Made by a program: the position numbers and the translations under genes
Shown: positions 1-8,220 of the stretch, piece after piece
Layout: the number at the start of each line of letters is the position of its first letter
Position numbering within the stretch: the first letter of the stretch is position 1
Notes under the pieces: generated by a model
Database searches by the model: none
What the model was told of the DNA's origin: nothing
What the model saw: only the letters and a program-made list of their open reading frames with translations
Assembly (NCBI RefSeq): GCF_003429105.1
Contig: NZ_QVTD01000012.1
Span: 62,001 to 126,000, forward strand
Length of the DNA: 64,000 nucleotides
Direction: 5' to 3'
Source: Peribacillus glennii
GTDB lineage: Bacteria > Bacillota > Bacilli > Bacillales > DSM-1321

Positions 1-180
1 TTATATATGGAAAAGGAGCAATGTATAGTTTGAAGAAATCTATTATCTGCCGGAAAGGAAATAGGAATATAAAGTAACAGCAAAGTAAAAAGTTGATCCC
101 CTTAGTACTCCACCTCCTGCTGGCAGGTTTGTTCTTATTTAAAAATAAAATAAAGTACAAGTGAATTTGGACGTGATGAA
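1..180. other. Left-edge non-coding stretch
   Basis: I see no convincing gene, RNA or terminator here. The frame leading into the following DnaB-like fragment is closed by a TAA at 151-153, so that coding sequence cannot extend leftwards without a frame change. Confidence 0.5.
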
Positions 181-528
181 ATGTGTCTAACAATAAAATT
201 AATAGGCGATTTTTTTGAACAAACATCCCCCGAGCAAATGTTAATGCGCCAATCCGGAGGCGAATGTATAAGACCTGAGCATAGTGAGATCATTAATTCA
301 CTTAGGACACAGGCTGGCTTATCGGATCCCGTTATAAACGTATTGCTTCAATATGTATTATTGAAAAACGGTAAGCTGGTGAAAGAGTATGTTGATGAAA
401 TAACTGTACAGTGGTCGAAAAAACACATTAAATCAGTGCACGAAGCGATGTGTTTAATTCACGATGAAACTAAACCGCTTTTTTGTCAGCGGTATGGAAT
501 AAGCGAAGAAGATTTGGTTGGTGAATAG
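181..528 (+). CDS. DnaB/DnaD-family primosome protein fragment (DnaB_2 domain)
   Basis: A 115-residue protein whose residues about 45-95 resemble the C-terminal domain of the Gram-positive primosome protein DnaB (replication initiation and membrane attachment). The segment LSDPVINVLLQYVLLKNGKL, followed by an acidic stretch and then WSKKHIKSVHEAM, matches the pattern of that domain (a 'VINVLxxYVL' helix followed by 'WxxxxIxTVxEAM'). Before it, TSPEQML...SGG resembles the linker helix that precedes this domain in DnaB. The full protein is about 470 residues, so this is only its last third. An in-frame stop lies 28 bases upstream and no good ribosome binding site is visible. It is probably a remnant left by duplication or a mobile element; a free-standing small DnaB_2 protein is the alternative. 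The domain call is fairly secure, activity is not. Confidence 0.55.
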   Translation: MCLTIKLIGDFFEQTSPEQMLMRQSGGECIRPEHSEIINSLRTQAGLSDPVINVLLQYVLLKNGKLVKEYVDEITVQWSKKHIKSVHEAMCLIHDETKPLFCQRYGISEEDLVGE

Positions 529-691
529 CTGAGTTATTCTGCTAACCTGCCCTTTTTTGAATAAGAAAAAAGCCACCTTATTCGGCAGCTTCGCTATGGA
601 ACTAAAGCTCTGTTAGTTGATCTATTTTATATACAAAAATTATTACATCTCATTTAGAATTAGAGCCTTTCAAAATATTACTTAATCGTTA

Positions 692-988
692 TCATCGACC
701 ATATCCATGATGGGGTGGATAGCCGCCATATCCGTGATGGGATGGATAGCCGCCATATCCGTGATGGGATGGATAACCGCCATATCCATGATGGGATGGA
801 TAACCGCCATACCCGTGATGAGATGGATAACCGCCATACCCATGATGGGATGGATAACCGCCATACCCATGATGGGATGGATAACCGCCATAACCGTGAT
901 GAGATGGATAACCACCATATCCGTGATGGGATGGGTAGCCTCCATAACCCATGCCGTAACCAGGGTAAACTCCAATTTGTCTCTCCAT
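692..988 (-). CDS. Gly/Tyr/His-rich nonapeptide repeat protein
   Basis: A 98-residue protein made of a short head (MERQIGVYPGYGMGYGG) followed by eight perfect YPSHHGYGG units and a final YPPHHGYGR. The start at 988 is chosen because AAGGAGGAG sits at ideal distance before it; an in-frame upstream start at 1048 lacks this. There is no membrane segment, signal peptide or enzymatic motif. Tyr, Gly and His dominate. Low-complexity proteins of this kind in spore formers are often spore-coat or crust components, cross-linked through tyrosine or binding metal through histidine; that is inference from composition only. The gene stands alone, with no operon partner on its strand. Reading frames on the opposite strand are shadows of the repeat. 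Confidence 0.7.
   Translation of the reverse strand: MERQIGVYPGYGMGYGGYPSHHGYGGYPSHHGYGGYPSHHGYGGYPSHHGYGGYPSHHGYGGYPSHHGYGGYPSHHGYGGYPSHHGYGGYPPHHGYGR
695..937 (-). repeat. Nine tandem 27-bp coding repeats
   Basis: Nine contiguous 27-bp units, each coding for one nonapeptide, with mostly third-position differences between units (for example CCATATCCGTGATGGGATGG versus CCATACCCATGATGGGATGG on the plus strand). There are no spacers, so it is not CRISPR. Unit number is likely to vary between strains by slippage or recombination. Confidence 0.85.
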
Positions 989-1486
989 TATAATTCTCCT
1001 CCTTTTCAACGATAGTGTATGTGTCCATGTTGAAGGAGGAATAGACATTAGCCTATTTGTAATTGAGTTATTGGTTATTACTTTAATTACGTTATATTTA
1101 TCAATCCCATTGGCGAATGTATAATTTTTCTATATGCTGATCATCAGAAGAAGAAAGAATAGGGGATTAGATGTGAAAAGAAATGAATGAAGAATTAAGA
1201 GCTAGAACAACCACAACAACTGCTCCAGTGGCTGGATGAAAATATGAAATAATTTAATCATAAATAAAATAGATATAACTGGATAAGTTAACTAAGGAAT
1301 AAACTCTCCCTTTGAAAAATACCTTGCCAGCCCAATACAATCCATATCTAGAGAATATTAAAGATGAGTATTAGAGAAGATATTACCCAACACAGAGTTT
1401 ATTTCTAAGATAAAGTTGAGAATCATAACCCTTTCACAAAAATTTATTCGGATAACCTCTAGAATTATAAAAAAATGAAAAAGTGC
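989..1486. other. Intergenic region, no gene recognised
   Basis: About 500 bases, AT-rich, between the repeat-protein gene and the SDR terminator. It should hold the promoter of the repeat protein (near 1020-1150), but I could not pick an unambiguous -35/-10 pair. Short open frames here have no ribosome binding site or recognisable content. Confidence 0.4.
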
Positions 1487-1522
1487 AAAAAAGGAAAAGA
1501 GCCTTCCCTCTTTTCCTTTTTT
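1487..1522 (-). terminator. Intrinsic terminator after the SDR gene
   Basis: A 15-bp perfect stem (AAAAAAGGAAAAGAG pairing with CTCTTTTCCTTTTTT) with a 6-base loop, 44 bases past the SDR stop. The A/T flanks give a T-run on either strand, so it may act in both directions. Confidence 0.85.
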
Positions 1523-1565
1523 CAACTGCCCCATACCACCGGTTAAAAGAACTCAATGCAGCGTC

Positions 1566-2351
1566 TTATATGTCCATCTCCCACCACTTTTGTTCTTCTT
1601 GCTTCATCTGTTTCTCGGCTTGCTGAGGATAGGCGGTTCGGAATTTATGATGGTCAGCTGGAATGATTTCTACCATTTTTGCAATCATTTCTTCCGGGTC
1701 AAACTGGTTCTTTAACCCCTCTTCCGCCCTTTTTATATCCTCTTTCCTTGTGAAGTTTTTCTCTTCATCGTACCATTTCCATAGCTCTTCTGCCGCACGG
1801 TCATTAAAGCCTGTCTTAAAGTCACTGGGATTAATGGTGGCGACTTTTACTCCAAATCCTTGAAGTTCCAACTGCAGGGTATGGGCAATTGCTTCAATCG
1901 CGTGCTTTGTAGCGGCATATGGACCGCCATATGGGGATGCTAAAATTCCTGAAATCGAACTCATAAAGACGATTTTTCCGCTTCCCTTTTCAACCATCTT
2001 CCGTGCAGCTATTTGTGCTGTTTCCAAGGTTGCGAAAACATTTACCTCAAAAAGTGCCCGAAACCGGTCCATCGGCACTTCACCGAGCGGTCCTCGTTCA
2101 TTAATGGCAGCATTTGCAACAAATACGTCAAAATCATACTTCTCTATCTGTTCCAGATCCAAAGGGTTCGTAATATCGACTTTAATTACCTCGATATCCA
2201 GTTTCAAGTCATTTGCTTCCCGCAGAAGGTCTGTTTTTTGAGAAGTCAGCTCTGTACTTGCAATCACACGATGGCCTTTTTTTGCCAGACCAATTGCTGC
2301 ACCTCTTCCGAGCCCGGTCCCGGCACCCGTAATGAAAATTGTTTTGCCCAT
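1566..2351 (-). CDS. Short-chain dehydrogenase/reductase (SDR)
   Basis: A 261-residue classical SDR. The N-terminal Rossmann motif TGAGTGLGRG binds NAD(P); a Ser at 'MSSIS' and the YAATK motif supply the Ser-Tyr-Lys catalytic set. The usual NNAG is VANAA here. The start at 2351 follows a well-placed GGAGG; an ATG 15 bases upstream overlaps that binding site and is unlikely. The gene is monocistronic, with its own terminator downstream. The substrate cannot be told from the sequence: the family includes sugar, alcohol and ketoacyl reductases, and nothing nearby narrows it. Confidence 0.85.
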   Translation of the reverse strand: MGKTIFITGAGTGLGRGAAIGLAKKGHRVIASTELTSQKTDLLREANDLKLDIEVIKVDITNPLDLEQIEKYDFDVFVANAAINERGPLGEVPMDRFRALFEVNVFATLETAQIAARKMVEKGSGKIVFMSSISGILASPYGGPYAATKHAIEAIAHTLQLELQGFGVKVATINPSDFKTGFNDRAAEELWKWYDEEKNFTRKEDIKRAEEGLKNQFDPEEMIAKMVEIIPADHHKFRTAYPQQAEKQMKQEEQKWWEMDI

Positions 2352-2848
2352 GTTATATTCCTCCATTCAAATAGCATGCCAATTTATTGTTCCCTATAGG
2401 ACTGAAGGCAAACCGACCATTGGCAACCTTGCCGATTTTTTGCAGGTTGAATGACTTGTCACTGTTTTAAAAATAGGAGGCTGGTTATGTTTGGGGATTA
2501 TATAATAAGCACGGGGCAAAGCATATATACGACCACCATGTTTTTGTTGATGAACTTGAAACTGCTATAGTTTATGATTTTGTGAAACCCATTACTTACA
2601 GGCTCTGAAGCCCACTGGACCGCGCCCAACCTGTCTAAAGCAAAATGAATTTAGATTTTTCCATCAGTGATTTAGCTATCCCTTGCTTTTTCTCAAATGG
2701 GCACGTGTTCTGTCGCTGCATCACATAAAAAGGACATATCTAACAGTTTACCTGGAAGTTGCTCTACAGAACTTCCTAGGAGCATTTACCTTGTGAAACT
2801 ATCACGATTTCATAACCAAATTTGTGAGCATCCAGTTAGACCACCATA
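2352..2848. other. Intergenic region with short coding-like scraps
   Basis: No intact gene. On the plus strand a short frame ending at about 2607 reads DHHVFVDELETAIVYDFVK and then stops, which looks more like a protein tail than random sequence, but I cannot name it. The rest shows nothing. Confidence 0.35.
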
Positions 2849-2886
2849 ACAAAAATTCCCCCAAACTCGTGGTTCGAGGGAATATA
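2849..2886 (-). terminator. Intrinsic terminator after the M4 protease gene
   Basis: On the minus strand ATTCCC pairs with GGGGAAT around an inner GAAC/GTTT stem and is followed by TTTTTG. It lies about 70 bases past the protease stop codon. Confidence 0.7.
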
Positions 2887-2957
2887 AAACGTAATTTATT
2901 ATTCATCTAAAATCCGTTAAAAAATTTTTTTCTGAAGACAAAGTTCCAATGAAATAA

Positions 2958-4637
2958 TTAGTAGATTCCGACCGCATCAAATCCAGAATGAACTGCAGTC
3001 TCTTCCTCGCTGCCTTCACCATAAATGTCGATTGCAGACTGAACAAGGGCCTTTCGTGCTTCGCTAAAATTGGAGTTTGGAGTTAAATAAACAGTTAAAG
3101 CACGATAGTAAATTTGCCCTAATTTTTCTCTTCCAATGTCTTGACCAATCAAGTATGCTGCATGGTTTGTAATGGATGAGTTAACGTGAACGCCACCACC
3201 ATCAACAGAAGTTGGCATGTTATAAAACTCGTCCATATGGTCCGGATAGACTCCGCCATTTGTACTGAACGCCCTTCTTTCCGCATTGCTGACAACCACA
3301 CTGTTTGGATTGCTTAAGCTGCGCAATCTTGTTACACCATCAGCTTTAGCAGCCGTTGCCATAATATCCTCGCCCATTTCCCAATCACTATCATCAACGA
3401 GTGCACCAAAGACGTCAGCAAACGATTCGTTTAGTGCTCCAGATTGATCGCGGTATACTAAATTTGCTGACTTAGAGATGACACCATGAGTCATTTCATG
3501 GGCAGCAACGTCAAGACCGGCTGATAGAGAAATAAAAAACTCACCGTCACCATCTCCGTACGTCATCCAACGCCCATTCCAGAAGGCATTGTTGTAATTG
3601 TTACCATAGTGAACATAAGATTTAATAGCCATTCCTTCCCCATCAAGGGAATTACGGCCATGCTCATTTAGATAATAGTCATATACCTTCTCGGAATTAT
3701 AGTGTGCATCGACCGCAGCTCGGTCATAGTCGCCTATAAATGCAGCAGAATTCCCAATATATAGAGTATCATTGCTGGAAATCCCATCATTTTTAGAATC
3801 ATAGGTAAATATACCTTGTAGATTGTCATGAGAGTAATCAGCTAACGCAAACTTTGTTCCGGATTGCGGTTCCTTCACTTGGGTAATATGTAATTCCCTG
3901 TGATCACCATGTACACCTTTTCCAGCACCTTTTTGTGTTTTAATTTCGTCAGCATGCATTAACCCATTATACTTGTCGATAACTTCTCCCGTATTGGCAT
4001 CCACAAAGACAAACCAGTTTCCAGGTTCATTCCCCATGAAGTTAACATTCACTTTATACGCTGTATAATGTTTCCCTTCGAAAGGATAAACAACCAGCTC
4101 GGTAGTTGGTTCATATGTCAGCTCTTCAGGAGCATTGACAGAGGTTAATGCTGCCTTTTGTGCTGAATCATTACTTAAAGAGGCGGTCGTGTCCACTGCA
4201 TCATCGTAAATCGCCTGATTCACTCTTCCATTGACGGATACTACTTCATTATTTTTATTAAAATGAACAGTAATTTCGGATCCTTCTACGTTGACGCCAT
4301 TTATTGACTGATTAAACCGGACATGAGTCATACCCAGTTCATCTTTTTGTGAGCCTTTTGCTTTTAGGTTTTTATCCGGATTTTTAATTCCGGTTTTATC
4401 TTGATTTTTCTCCAAATAATTTAATGCATTGGAGGGCGTGCTAGAAGAGAATTTCTCTGCAAATCGCTCCTTCACAAAAACAGGTACGCTTGCTTTCTGA
4501 TTCCACTTCTTAGAAGCTTGTACACTACTAACCACACTCGAATTTACCGGCTCCGCAAACACACTGCTTACCGGGATAGAACCTGCCAGCAACGTTGACG
4601 TCAGAACTGCAGGAACAAGAAACTTTTTTTTCAACAT
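2958..4637 (-). CDS. npr: Neutral metalloprotease, thermolysin family M4 (bacillolysin-like)
   Basis: A 559-residue secreted zinc protease precursor. The order is a Sec signal peptide (KKK then a hydrophobic run, about residues 1-28), an FTP/PepSY propeptide that keeps the enzyme folded and inactive (about 60-225), and the mature M4 domain. The mature part has the zinc motif HEMTH (in DVAAHEMTHGV), the third zinc ligand in NESFADVFG, and the transition-state histidine region GGVHVNSSITNHA. Length and order match bacillolysins. In this family autoprocessing releases the mature enzyme, which degrades extracellular protein in stationary phase. The gene has a TATAAT about 20-30 bases before the ribosome binding site and its own terminator, so it is monocistronic. 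The family call is secure. It could be any of the several M4 paralogues found in Bacillaceae. Confidence 0.93.
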   Translation of the reverse strand: MLKKKFLVPAVLTSTLLAGSIPVSSVFAEPVNSSVVSSVQASKKWNQKASVPVFVKERFAEKFSSSTPSNALNYLEKNQDKTGIKNPDKNLKAKGSQKDELGMTHVRFNQSINGVNVEGSEITVHFNKNNEVVSVNGRVNQAIYDDAVDTTASLSNDSAQKAALTSVNAPEELTYEPTTELVVYPFEGKHYTAYKVNVNFMGNEPGNWFVFVDANTGEVIDKYNGLMHADEIKTQKGAGKGVHGDHRELHITQVKEPQSGTKFALADYSHDNLQGIFTYDSKNDGISSNDTLYIGNSAAFIGDYDRAAVDAHYNSEKVYDYYLNEHGRNSLDGEGMAIKSYVHYGNNYNNAFWNGRWMTYGDGDGEFFISLSAGLDVAAHEMTHGVISKSANLVYRDQSGALNESFADVFGALVDDSDWEMGEDIMATAAKADGVTRLRSLSNPNSVVVSNAERRAFSTNGGVYPDHMDEFYNMPTSVDGGGVHVNSSITNHAAYLIGQDIGREKLGQIYYRALTVYLTPNSNFSEARKALVQSAIDIYGEGSEEETAVHSGFDAVGIY

Positions 4638-4887
4638 CCAATACCCCCATCAATTTCCATTTCATTCATTATAATTAATGAGGTTTGAATTCACATGAAT
4701 AATTCGAATTATTTAAATTTTATAAAAACATAAAAATAAAGCTAGTTAACACGTATTATAGGTATAAGGTTCCATTTGAAAAACAACTATCATCAAGAAT
4801 TGTTGTTAAAGATGTGTGTTTTAATAGAAAACGATTAAAGTAAGGGTTTATCCGTAAGTTATAAATATATAGCCCTATCCATGTTTG

Positions 4888-5421
4888 TTAAATCGTCCAT
4901 TCGTCGTGAACAATGCCTACAAGGTACCATTGGCTTCCTTTTTTTTCATAAATCAATTTTAAACTGGACCAATCCATACCGGCGTATTTTCTGGTCCCGC
5001 CAAAATAGTATTCAACCACAATGGAATTTGGGTACACCTTACGAATATTGTTAATCGTATTTCCTTTGCCTATCGGTTGATTATAACCAATCTTTTTCAT
5101 ACTATTATAATCCCGGTCATATATAAAATCACGATAGTACTGGTTAAACGTCAACTTAATGGGATGACCTGAGCCATCATATTCCCCCCAGTTGTAAACC
5201 TTCTTGCTGGTTGGGAGCTTTTCCAATTGGTAAGGCTTAAATACAAGGTCCGATTTTTTGTCCACATACGTATACGCTGAAAATCTAACTCCCTTATCAG
5301 GATGAATCATGGTTTTTAATTGTTTCATATTCTTGTTTTTAATAGCCTCAACCGCTGTTTTTGTTCTTTTACTCATGATTGGGTTCGCCTGTTTCGGAGA
5401 CAGCGCACTAAATACCGACAT
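4888..5421 (-). CDS. Conserved hypothetical protein, probably a frameshifted secreted protein
   Basis: 177 residues as an open frame, rich in Tyr, Lys and basic patches, ending GSQWYLVGIVHDEWTI. Proteins with this kind of ending are often small extracellular domains of NTF2-like shape; I do not recognise a named family. The ATG at 5421 has no good ribosome binding site. In another frame a better start lies at 5531 (GAGGAT nine bases upstream) and encodes MSIQGVILGLTVLLSGS, which looks like an export signal. That frame stops at a TAG just before 5421. A single indel between about 5425 and 5500 would join signal and body, so the gene is either a recent pseudogene or a sequencing artefact. No operon partners. 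Confidence 0.55.
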   Translation of the reverse strand: MSVFSALSPKQANPIMSKRTKTAVEAIKNKNMKQLKTMIHPDKGVRFSAYTYVDKKSDLVFKPYQLEKLPTSKKVYNWGEYDGSGHPIKLTFNQYYRDFIYDRDYNSMKKIGYNQPIGKGNTINNIRKVYPNSIVVEYYFGGTRKYAGMDWSSLKLIYEKKGSQWYLVGIVHDEWTI

Positions 5422-5531
5422 TCCTATGTATTTATTTCTACATTTTTCATTGAAGATTGTGGCTCTAGAACACTCATTTGTGATCCAGATAACAAAACGG
5501 TTAATCCCAAAATAACTCCCTGTATACTCAT

Positions 5532-6078
5532 ATTTTACATCCTCGCTCTAAATAATCATCCACTTCTTTATTATTCTTGCTATATTAACCATGTCGAAGG
5601 AGAAATCAAGTTAACTCTGAAATTATTATCCTAGTTTTCTGGTATTCCCCACGGTATTGGGCCTGGTACACAAAGATTCGCAGGACAAATAGATAATACT
5701 GACCTTGCAAAAATAATCTTTGACATTCTGTAGAAATATTATCGGCTAATTGAACGAATGGAATTAAAAACAGACGGAACAGCAACGATTCTTTTACAGA
5801 TTCTTGCTGTTCCGTCTGTTTAATTTTAACGCAAAGTTATCAAGGTACAGACCTCACATGCTATCGGGTGTTTAATAAAGCGCTATCTACTACTGTCATG
5901 ATTTATATTACACCTAAAGTAAATAAGGCTTATTACGAAATAGAAATAGGATTGCGAATTCCTGCACAAAGATGTATAACATGCGTCTAAACAGTCAACA
6001 AATGAAGCACACAATATATTTATAGCAATTGGAAACCTGCTTTCTAAGGTAGAAGATGTGGACCGAGTCCTTTATTGT
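5532..6078. other. Intergenic region with one large stem-loop
   Basis: No intact gene. A plus-strand frame at 5635-5733 (FSGIPHGIGPGTQRFAGQ... to a stop) looks like the tail of a lost protein, but I cannot assign it. The 18-bp inverted repeat at 5768-5821 is listed separately. The rest holds nothing I can support. Confidence 0.35.
5768..5821. terminator. 18-bp perfect inverted repeat, terminator-like
   Basis: AAACAGACGGAACAGCAA (5768-5785) pairs perfectly with its complement at 5804-5821 around an 18-base loop. On the minus strand the stem runs into TTTTTAATTC, as an intrinsic terminator would. No intact gene ends just upstream of it on either strand, so it may be left over from a lost gene or element end. 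Confidence 0.55.
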
Positions 6079-6118
6079 AAAAAAGCAAAAGTATGGATTG
6101 GGCATATTTTTACTTTTC
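6079..6118 (-). terminator. Terminator after the DeoR-family gene
   Basis: On the minus strand AAAAGTA pairs with TACTTTT and is followed by GCTTTTTT, immediately after the regulator's stop codon at 6121. Confidence 0.65.
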
Positions 6119-6120
6119 CC

Positions 6121-6879
6121 TCAGACTGTTTTGATTTCCGTTCCCTGCTCCCTTACTCCTTGTTCTATTGCGGCCTCTATGCTTTTATTTGTGATGACGA
6201 GGTCTATCTCGCCAAGATCTGCAATATGTGCAAACGACCGTACCCCAAACTTGCTGGCATCTGCAAGAAGAACCGTCATGTCGGCAATTCCCATCATTTG
6301 CTTTTTCAATAATGCCTGAAATTCGTTGGTATCCGTCAGTCCAGTTTCGAGATGAACCCCTTTGCAAGAGAGAAACGCCTTGTTTACATGATAGGCGTTT
6401 AGGGATCGCTCTGCCAACGGTCCAACATAAGACAGTGATTGTGGCAATAACAACCCTCCTGTCGAGATTACTCTGACCTGTTCCTTTCTGCTTAGTTCGA
6501 CAGCCACCTTAATTGAATTAGTCAAAACCGTCAGCAGCATGTCAGGGAGTTCTTTCGCCATATACCATGCTGTCGTGCTCGCATCCAGGACGATTTGGTC
6601 CCCCTGTTCGATATGCTTGATCGCTTCCATGGCTATCTGCTTTTTATCCTCCGCATTTGTAATTTCCCGTTCAAGATAAGAAATTTCCGATTGCTCTTTC
6701 TGAATGCTGACAGCTCCACCGTGACTTCGGCGCAGCAAATTTTCCTTCTCGAGCTTCTCAAGGTCCCTGCGGATCGTTTCCTCCGTCACAGAAAAAATTT
6801 TACTCAGTTCCGAGACTCGAATGCTCAGTCTATCATTAACCACTTCAACCAGCTTTCTTTGCCGCTCAGCTACCAGCAC
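6121..6879 (-). CDS. DeoR-family transcriptional regulator of sugar catabolism
   Basis: 252 residues. An N-terminal helix-turn-helix (about 5-60) with the DeoR signature VSELSKIFSVTEETIRRDLEKL is followed by SHGGAV and a sugar-phosphate-sensing domain of the phosphosugar-isomerase fold (about 75-235; 'IVLDASTTAWYMAKEL', 'VLTNSIKVA'). The start is GTG. DeoR repressors typically bind a phosphorylated intermediate of the pathway they control. Its position at the far end of the fucose-type island suggests it controls some or all of it; in B. subtilis the rhamnose genes, which include a homologue of the fused aldolase/dehydrogenase seen here, are also under a DeoR-type regulator. A TGTTTGTT box in its own leader, shared with other promoters of the island, points to autoregulation. 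Effector unknown. Confidence 0.88.
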   Translation of the reverse strand: MLVAERQRKLVEVVNDRLSIRVSELSKIFSVTEETIRRDLEKLEKENLLRRSHGGAVSIQKEQSEISYLEREITNAEDKKQIAMEAIKHIEQGDQIVLDASTTAWYMAKELPDMLLTVLTNSIKVAVELSRKEQVRVISTGGLLLPQSLSYVGPLAERSLNAYHVNKAFLSCKGVHLETGLTDTNEFQALLKKQMMGIADMTVLLADASKFGVRSFAHIADLGEIDLVITNKSIEAAIEQGVREQGTEIKTV

Positions 6880-6954
6880 TTGATCCGCACCTTCCTTGCT
6901 TTCAACCTAAATTGTTTGTTTTTTCTTGTTATTTAAGCTTTTTTTTCGTTAGCT

Positions 6955-6963
6955 ATTATAGCA
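6955..6963 (-). promoter_or_regulatory. Extended -10 promoter of the DeoR gene, with TGTTTGTT box downstream
   Basis: On the minus strand TGCTATAAT is a perfect extended -10; no good -35 is visible. Downstream in the leader, TGTTTGTT (plus strand 6913-6920) repeats the box seen twice at the 24.6-kb promoter. Confidence 0.5.
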
Positions 6964-7075
6964 TATTTTTTTCAAAAAAAGAGATCTCATAAGGAACAGC
7001 AAAAACTCCAAAAGGGAATCGATTCAAGTTCCTAGTAAATAAATCTATTTACATAATATTTCATAATCAAATGCT

Positions 7076-8110
7076 TTAACTCTTTAAATCAGACTCTTGC
7101 CAAATTGTACTTTTTTGCGTATAAATTGTATGCTGCTTCGGTTTTTCATTAACTGACTCTTCCTTATTCTTCACCAATTTCTCCATTAAGATTTCACCAA
7201 CCCGGGCTCCCATTTCATAGGAAGAATGATGAAGGGTTATAATTTTGGGAGCTTTCAAAAAAATGGTAGCCTCTGTTTCGCCATATGATGCAATATCAAG
7301 ATGTTCATAATTGGATAAACCTCTTTCAGCTAGCTCGAGAAGTACTCCAAATGTCATCCTGTTATTAAAGGAAAGGATCGCTGTTGGTTTTTCAGCGAGA
7401 TCAAAAAAATATTTAGCGGCCTTATAACCGGCTTCCTGGGTATAATCCCCGTGATAGATGTACTTGTGATCGACTTCGATGTTATATCTTTTAATTGCAC
7501 TCCTGAACCCTTCATATCTTTCAAATCCAGTGCTGATGGATAAAGGACCGTTGACCACACCAATCTGTTTATGGCCCTGTTCAAGAAGATAACTTGTTAG
7601 CTGGTATGCTCCCTCAAAATTATCTTCAGTCACATAATCCAAGCCCACTGCTTCATTACTGAGTTGGCGGTCGACCAGAATAACAGGTATACCCGTGTTT
7701 TTAATTTTATGGATCAGTTCATCATTTTCACCAGATGGGGCAAGGACGATTGCGTCTACCCTCTTTTCAAATAAAACCTTGAGCATTTCATTTTCTTTTT
7801 CAGGGTTGTCATTGCCGCTGGAAAAAATTAAATGATAGCCGCTTTCATAGACGACGTCTTCAAGACCCTTTGATATTTTCATGAAATAGGGATTAGATAT
7901 ATCAGGCAATATGACGCCAATCGTTTTTGTCTGATGTTTCTTTAAACTCCTGGCGATTGCATTAGGTTGGTAATTCATTTTTTTTGCCGCTGCAAGAACT
8001 TGCCGCTTTACCTCCAGACTTGCATAACCGCTCTGGTTCAAAACTCTGGACACTGTTGCAGTAGAAACATTTAACTCCCTGGCTATATCTTTGATCGTCA
8101 CATTGTTCAA
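7076..8110 (-). CDS. LacI/GalR-family transcriptional regulator
   Basis: 344 residues. The N-terminal LacI helix-turn-helix (VTIKDIARELNVSTATVSRV) and hinge (NAIARSLKK) are followed by a periplasmic-binding-protein-like sensor domain (about 60-335; TIGVILPDISNPYF). It lies directly downstream of the ribulokinase gene on the same strand, with 110 bases and a weak hairpin between. Regulators of this family bind palindromes centred on CG. The only perfect one seen in the island is TGTGTAAACGTTTACACA, upstream of the sugar ABC transporter, which makes that a likely target, although global CcpA could bind the same sequence. The effector is probably a sugar of this island. Confidence 0.9.
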   Translation of the reverse strand: MNNVTIKDIARELNVSTATVSRVLNQSGYASLEVKRQVLAAAKKMNYQPNAIARSLKKHQTKTIGVILPDISNPYFMKISKGLEDVVYESGYHLIFSSGNDNPEKENEMLKVLFEKRVDAIVLAPSGENDELIHKIKNTGIPVILVDRQLSNEAVGLDYVTEDNFEGAYQLTSYLLEQGHKQIGVVNGPLSISTGFERYEGFRSAIKRYNIEVDHKYIYHGDYTQEAGYKAAKYFFDLAEKPTAILSFNNRMTFGVLLELAERGLSNYEHLDIASYGETEATIFLKAPKIITLHHSSYEMGARVGEILMEKLVKNKEESVNEKPKQHTIYTQKSTIWQESDLKS

Positions 8111-8157
8111 AAAACCACATCCAAAGTAAGGGATTTCAAAAACCGAGAAATTTGCTT

Positions 8158-8195
8158 ATAAAAATGAAAAGATAGGCCACTGTCTGCCTATTGAT
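8158..8195 (-). terminator. Weak terminator between the ribulokinase and LacI genes
   Basis: On the minus strand ATAGGC pairs with GCCTAT around eight bases and is followed by CTTTTCATTTTT. A competing pairing GCCACT/AGTGGC covers the same stretch. The stem is short, so read-through into the LacI gene is plausible. Confidence 0.35.
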
Positions 8196-8220
8196 GGGAG
8201 TGGCTTGGTTCTTAACACAA

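Noticed and set aside
695..937. Regular 27-bp repeats that could be taken for a CRISPR array
   Set aside because: The units are contiguous with no spacers and encode a continuous repeat protein with a proper start and ribosome binding site.
707..1015. Open frames on the plus strand and in other minus frames across the repeat region
   Set aside because: They are shadows of the repeat; none has a ribosome binding site, and only the 988-692 frame gives a compositionally sensible protein.
2640..2760. A possible transposase fragment between the SDR and protease genes
   Set aside because: No transposase motif could be read in any frame; a few plausible residues are not evidence.
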